From NCBI RefSeq assembly GCF_036373705.1, contig NC_089857.1, positions 42,658,784 through 42,722,783 of the forward strand: a DNA stretch of 64,000 nt, written 5' to 3'. Numbering within the stretch: position 1 is the first letter of the stretch; every line of letters starts with the position of its first letter. The DNA is from Amia ocellicauda (lineage: Eukaryota; Chordata; Actinopteri; Amiiformes; Amiidae). Below are positions 60,863-64,000 of the stretch, piece by piece. The position numbers and the translations under genes are program-made. Below the pieces are notes generated by a model. It did not search any database. It saw nothing but the letters and a program-made list of their open reading frames with translations, and was not told where the DNA came from.

Positions 60863-63800
60863 ATCTAACATTAAACCTCAGTTTACAGGATGCTGTTTAA
60901 AACTGAAGATTGACTTATGGAAGACTTCACTAATCCCATACAGACATGTCCTCTCTATAGTAAATATCAAGTTCCACTCTAGTCTAGAAAGAATATTTAA
61001 AATCAACAGTGATTGTGTCATATCTTATTACTGCATCAATGAAATCTCTGCCAATTCTGAACCGTGGTTTACATGGGTTTATATCAGTATGTGGGGAGAG
61101 GGGAGGCAGGGTGGGGGGGGGTACTTTCTCATGACCTAAGCTGGCCAGGATCAACGCCACTGTGTCCGGCACAATTTTGTTCTCAATTTTGGCAAGATCA
61201 GATTTGATACGGAGAAGATCCAACATGTCTACAATAACATTTCTCAATGGTCTAGATTCAACATTGCCCTGAAAAGAATTGCACACGTTGTTAAAGGACT
61301 GGGAAAAAAAAACATCTAGAAAGAATTTTATATAAAAAGTTTGGTTTTATTTGCTTAAGAGAAGGTCAAATGTTCAAAATAGGTTAATTAGTGTAAAAGT
61401 AGGAAATTCTGGTGTACTGCCCAGGACTCTCAGAAGCCCTGACTAAACTCAGAGATGTGATCATGGTCTATTCAATGTCTGTTCAGTCGACACATGTTCT
61501 GCACAGTTCAAAACAAAAACAAAACATGGTTTAAAAAGATGCTCGGCTAAAATCTTTTCTTTCTTTTCCAGATAGTACAAACTATGAGATACACATGTAA
61601 TTGGTTTTGACAACATAAAAATGGCACATGCTGCATAAATAATTTAGTGATAAGAAACCGCCAAACTTAATAGAAAAAGAAAAGAGATAAAAGAAAAAAA
61701 CGAACAAAAAAATAAAAATAAACAAGATGTTGTGATACCAGATCAGTTTCTTATTTTTATTACTTGTGTTTTGACAGACAAGATTACATACTGCTGTAGT
61801 CACCATATCCGTAGTAGTTGTTATAACCGGAGTAATCATAGCCTCCATAGCCACCATATGCTTGGTTGTTGTAGCCGTAGTTGTAATTGCCATAACCTTG
61901 ATTCCAGTAGTTGCCATAGCCCTGGTTCCAGTTTTGATTTGGACCTGAAAAGCACCATTTCTCAATTAACTCCCCAAAGACTCGCTCCTCAAATCGCAAA
62001 GCCAGACAAAGAGGTTGGGTAACAACTGTCAACTGCTCGGGGAAAAACAAACACAGTGCCAACTTTTCTTGAGTTTGCTGTTCAAATATTGCAATTTTAT
62101 TAAGAGGTGCCACCTGATTATGCTGATGCTTACAAGAAGTGAAAAACACACACAAATAAACACAATAACAATAATAATAGAAAGACTATCTTCTGATGCT
62201 TTAGGACCTAAGAAGTAGAGACTGATGCTTTCCTTCTGATTGATTATAACATTCAGGTGACACCGAGGAACCAAATTTGCAATGCGCTTCGATTGTAACA
62301 GCCAGTGACCTAATAACACACAATGATTTACACAGCAGAGAACAGAGACACAATCTTAGAGAGAGAAATAGCCAGGGGGGGGAAGGAAGACCACAATTTT
62401 AATAAATGGAGATTGTATAACGCATTCATAAGAGCGGGTAGCTGTCAGCAAAGCAAGCACTCTTACTTCTCAGTTTTTCTTGTACCCAAAGCGACAACAC
62501 AGCTTTCCTACAGCTTGTAAATGAACAAAGTATAACTGGAGAAGTGACGGACAAGACTTCGCTCTGTGTGGGCGGATCTCAGGCCTGAAATAAAAACCCT
62601 TGCCTTCTTACCCTGCCTGGTGCAGTGATGTCTTCAATGCAGCTACCTTAAAAACAGTCTCATACATTGCGCTCCTGACATCTGAGTGACATGACTGTAC
62701 TGTCTCTCTTTTTATAGTAAAAGGCTGAATTCTATGGAAAAAAGGACTGGATTTATTAATATTATTAGGACACGGAAAGGTAAGGTGCTTCTAGGTTTTT
62801 ATTTGAGCTCTTTAAAATCAGATACAAACCTGGTTCTGCTGGAAACCGACATTATCGCAAAAGAGAACGAAAGGGAAAATTAAAAGCTTATTAAAAGAGG
62901 ATGAGAAACAACTAGAGGACGCAAGTGTCTCCCTCACATACGAGACTAATGGCATCATCCGGATTCATTCAAAAACAGGGCAGCCTGGTCGAGTCCCTTC
63001 GTCCTGCTGGAGAATGTGTGTGTGGTTATAAAAATACGCCCCCAGAGAACATTTCGAGCCGCCTAAGAATAAACTAAACCCACAAAAACCTGTCCTCAAT
63101 TCCCCAGCTTCCCGCCCTGGCTTCCATACACACAGACACACACACACGTTCCTCCCCGGGATGAACTCCGCACCCCCAGCCTGACTCTCACAACTGTCTG
63201 CCTTGGACCGAGAGGAGCAGCTGTAATAAAACCGTCTCCTAAAGCAGCAGGCGTCACACCTGGCCGAGCGGAGAGGTGGGCTTGTGTCGGGCGTCGTTCA
63301 GGCCACTTACCACCTCGTCCTCGAGCTCTGGACACGAAGCTCCCTCGGCCGCCCCACTGCTGCTGCTGCTGGTACTGTTCTTTGGACATGGCCACTTTGA
63401 TTTCACACTGCGGACAACCAGGGAGAGAAAGACAACCTTGCGTGAGGCGACCTGTGGGCTCCGGACCTCCCTGCTAGTGTGCGATGAGAACAAAGGTGTC
63501 TTGACCGGTTTATCCGTGGCCGTCACCCCCCCGCCCCACTATGGGACTCTAAGGCAGTACAGCCTTGTCCTTCACAGCTAGGGGAAGTATCCGAGATACT
63601 CAAACCTTCAGACCACAGTAGTTTTAACCACGTCACTACAGAGCCCCTTTGGAACAGATCCTTTATTACATCATCATAACATCTCACACTCGGAAGCTCA
63701 TGACGCAATGAGGATGTTCTGCGAGTCGATTCGTTACACTGTTAATAATCTAGTAAGTGCAGAAGAAAGACAAGGAAAGGAAGGGTCTGGAAAGGCAGAG

Positions 63801-63960
63801 GTGTGCTTGAGGTCTTATTAAAGCGTACTTTACTGAGCCCGACATTGTGGTACTTCTTCTCCATGATCTTCTTAACCGGCTCCTCCTCTTTGAAGGTGAT
63901 GAAACAGAAGCCCCGCCGTTTGTTCGTCTTGTTCTCCATGGGCAGCTCTATTGACTCCAC
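60743..63960 (-). CDS. hnrnpd: hnRNP D (AUF1), C-terminal half
   Basis: Four minus-strand exons join in phase: 63960-63829, 63407-63311, 61944-61792 and 60810-60743 (TAA). The 5' part, with RRM1, lies beyond the right edge. Exon 63960-63829 encodes the end of RRM2 with RNP1 (RGFCFITF) and [16 protein letters not shown]. The next gives [18 protein letters not shown] and an RGG-type SRARGRGG. Exon 61944-61792 (153 nt, entry and exit both phase 1) encodes the Gly/Tyr/Asn-rich tail and matches the mammalian cassette exon 7, so skipping would keep the frame. The last exon encodes [21 protein letters not shown]. The protein shuttles between nucleus and cytoplasm and controls decay of AU-rich mRNAs. 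[12 protein letters not shown] and AMSKEQYQQ favour hnRNP D over AB or DL. Confidence 0.94.
61132..61270 (-). other. Unexplained exon-like open frame in hnrnpd intron
   Basis: On the minus strand a good acceptor (TTCTTTTCAG, ending 61271) is followed by 46 open codons ([10 protein letters not shown] at the start, [14 protein letters not shown] further on, GHEK at the end), then a possible donor GTACCC. Residue composition looks like a globular or helical protein and not like low-complexity sequence. The frame does not match the phase of the flanking hnrnpd exons: joined to the exon ending at 61792 it would hit a TGA at the fourth codon. I do not recognise the protein. It could be a relic exon, a retrotransposed fragment, or chance. 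Confidence 0.35.
61945..63310 (-). other. hnrnpd: hnrnpd intron
   Basis: Intron between exons ending 63311 (donor GTAAGT) and starting 61944 (acceptor CTTTTCAG). No other feature recognised. Confidence 0.8.
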
Positions 63961-64000
63961 CTGAGGAGGACAGGGCGGACCAGGTCAAAGCCAGAGGACT

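Overview
The window is nuclear DNA from a vertebrate, most probably a ray-finned fish. It carries intron-split genes with GT-AG junctions, CpG-rich promoters, AATAAA signals, Tc1-like transposons and fragments of a CR1/L2-like LINE. The LINE type, and a third methionine adenosyltransferase paralogue of the fish mat2al kind, would fit an early-branching lineage such as gar, bowfin or sturgeon. That placement is inference.

Six protein-coding genes can be modelled exon by exon with consistent reading phase, except for one junction in the SNARE gene. They are tex15 (+, coding 10882-21931), ppp2cb (+, 29019-42326), ubxn8 (-, 46752-43329), a methionine adenosyltransferase, probably mat2al (-, 51403-47433), a VAMP7-like longin R-SNARE (+, 52831-57811), and the 3' half of hnrnpd (-, 63960-60743, with 3' UTR to about 59000; its 5' part lies beyond the right edge). 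From memory, the order and orientation tex15 > ppp2cb > < ubxn8 match human 8p12. The neighbours after ubxn8 do not, so a synteny breakpoint lies near 47 kb.

Layout. 1-1300 is a 40-bp minisatellite. 1640-2220 is a promoter-like stretch with CCAAT boxes and a full CRE. 5583-6838 is a PstI-containing GT minisatellite. 7445-9008 is a Tc1-like element with a broken transposase. 9262-12310 holds LINE fragments and a 223-bp duplicated unit around the first tex15 coding exons. 13817-19251 is the giant tex15 exon. 22.8-24.3 kb holds LINE and Tc1 relics. 26935-28575 is a 30-bp minisatellite that runs up to the CpG promoter of ppp2cb. 43-58 kb is gene-dense: ppp2cb and ubxn8 end tail to tail within about 100 bp, and mat and the SNARE gene start head to head. 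Inside the SNARE gene lie a LINE 3' end and a nearly intact Tc1-like transposon (53042-54261) with one apparent single-base lesion.

The genes do not form a functional pathway. Their products act in germline piRNA-directed silencing (tex15), phosphoprotein dephosphorylation (ppp2cb), ER membrane recruitment of p97 (ubxn8), S-adenosylmethionine synthesis (mat2al), vesicle fusion (vamp7-like) and mRNA stability (hnrnpd). I found no convincing new multi-gene system. The points most worth checking are alternative tex15 3' ends, a Pro-to-Ser change in the conserved GHPDK motif of the MAT protein, a phase conflict in the SNARE gene, an unexplained exon-like open frame in an hnrnpd intron, and minisatellite and foldback sequences next to ppp2cb control and splice sites.
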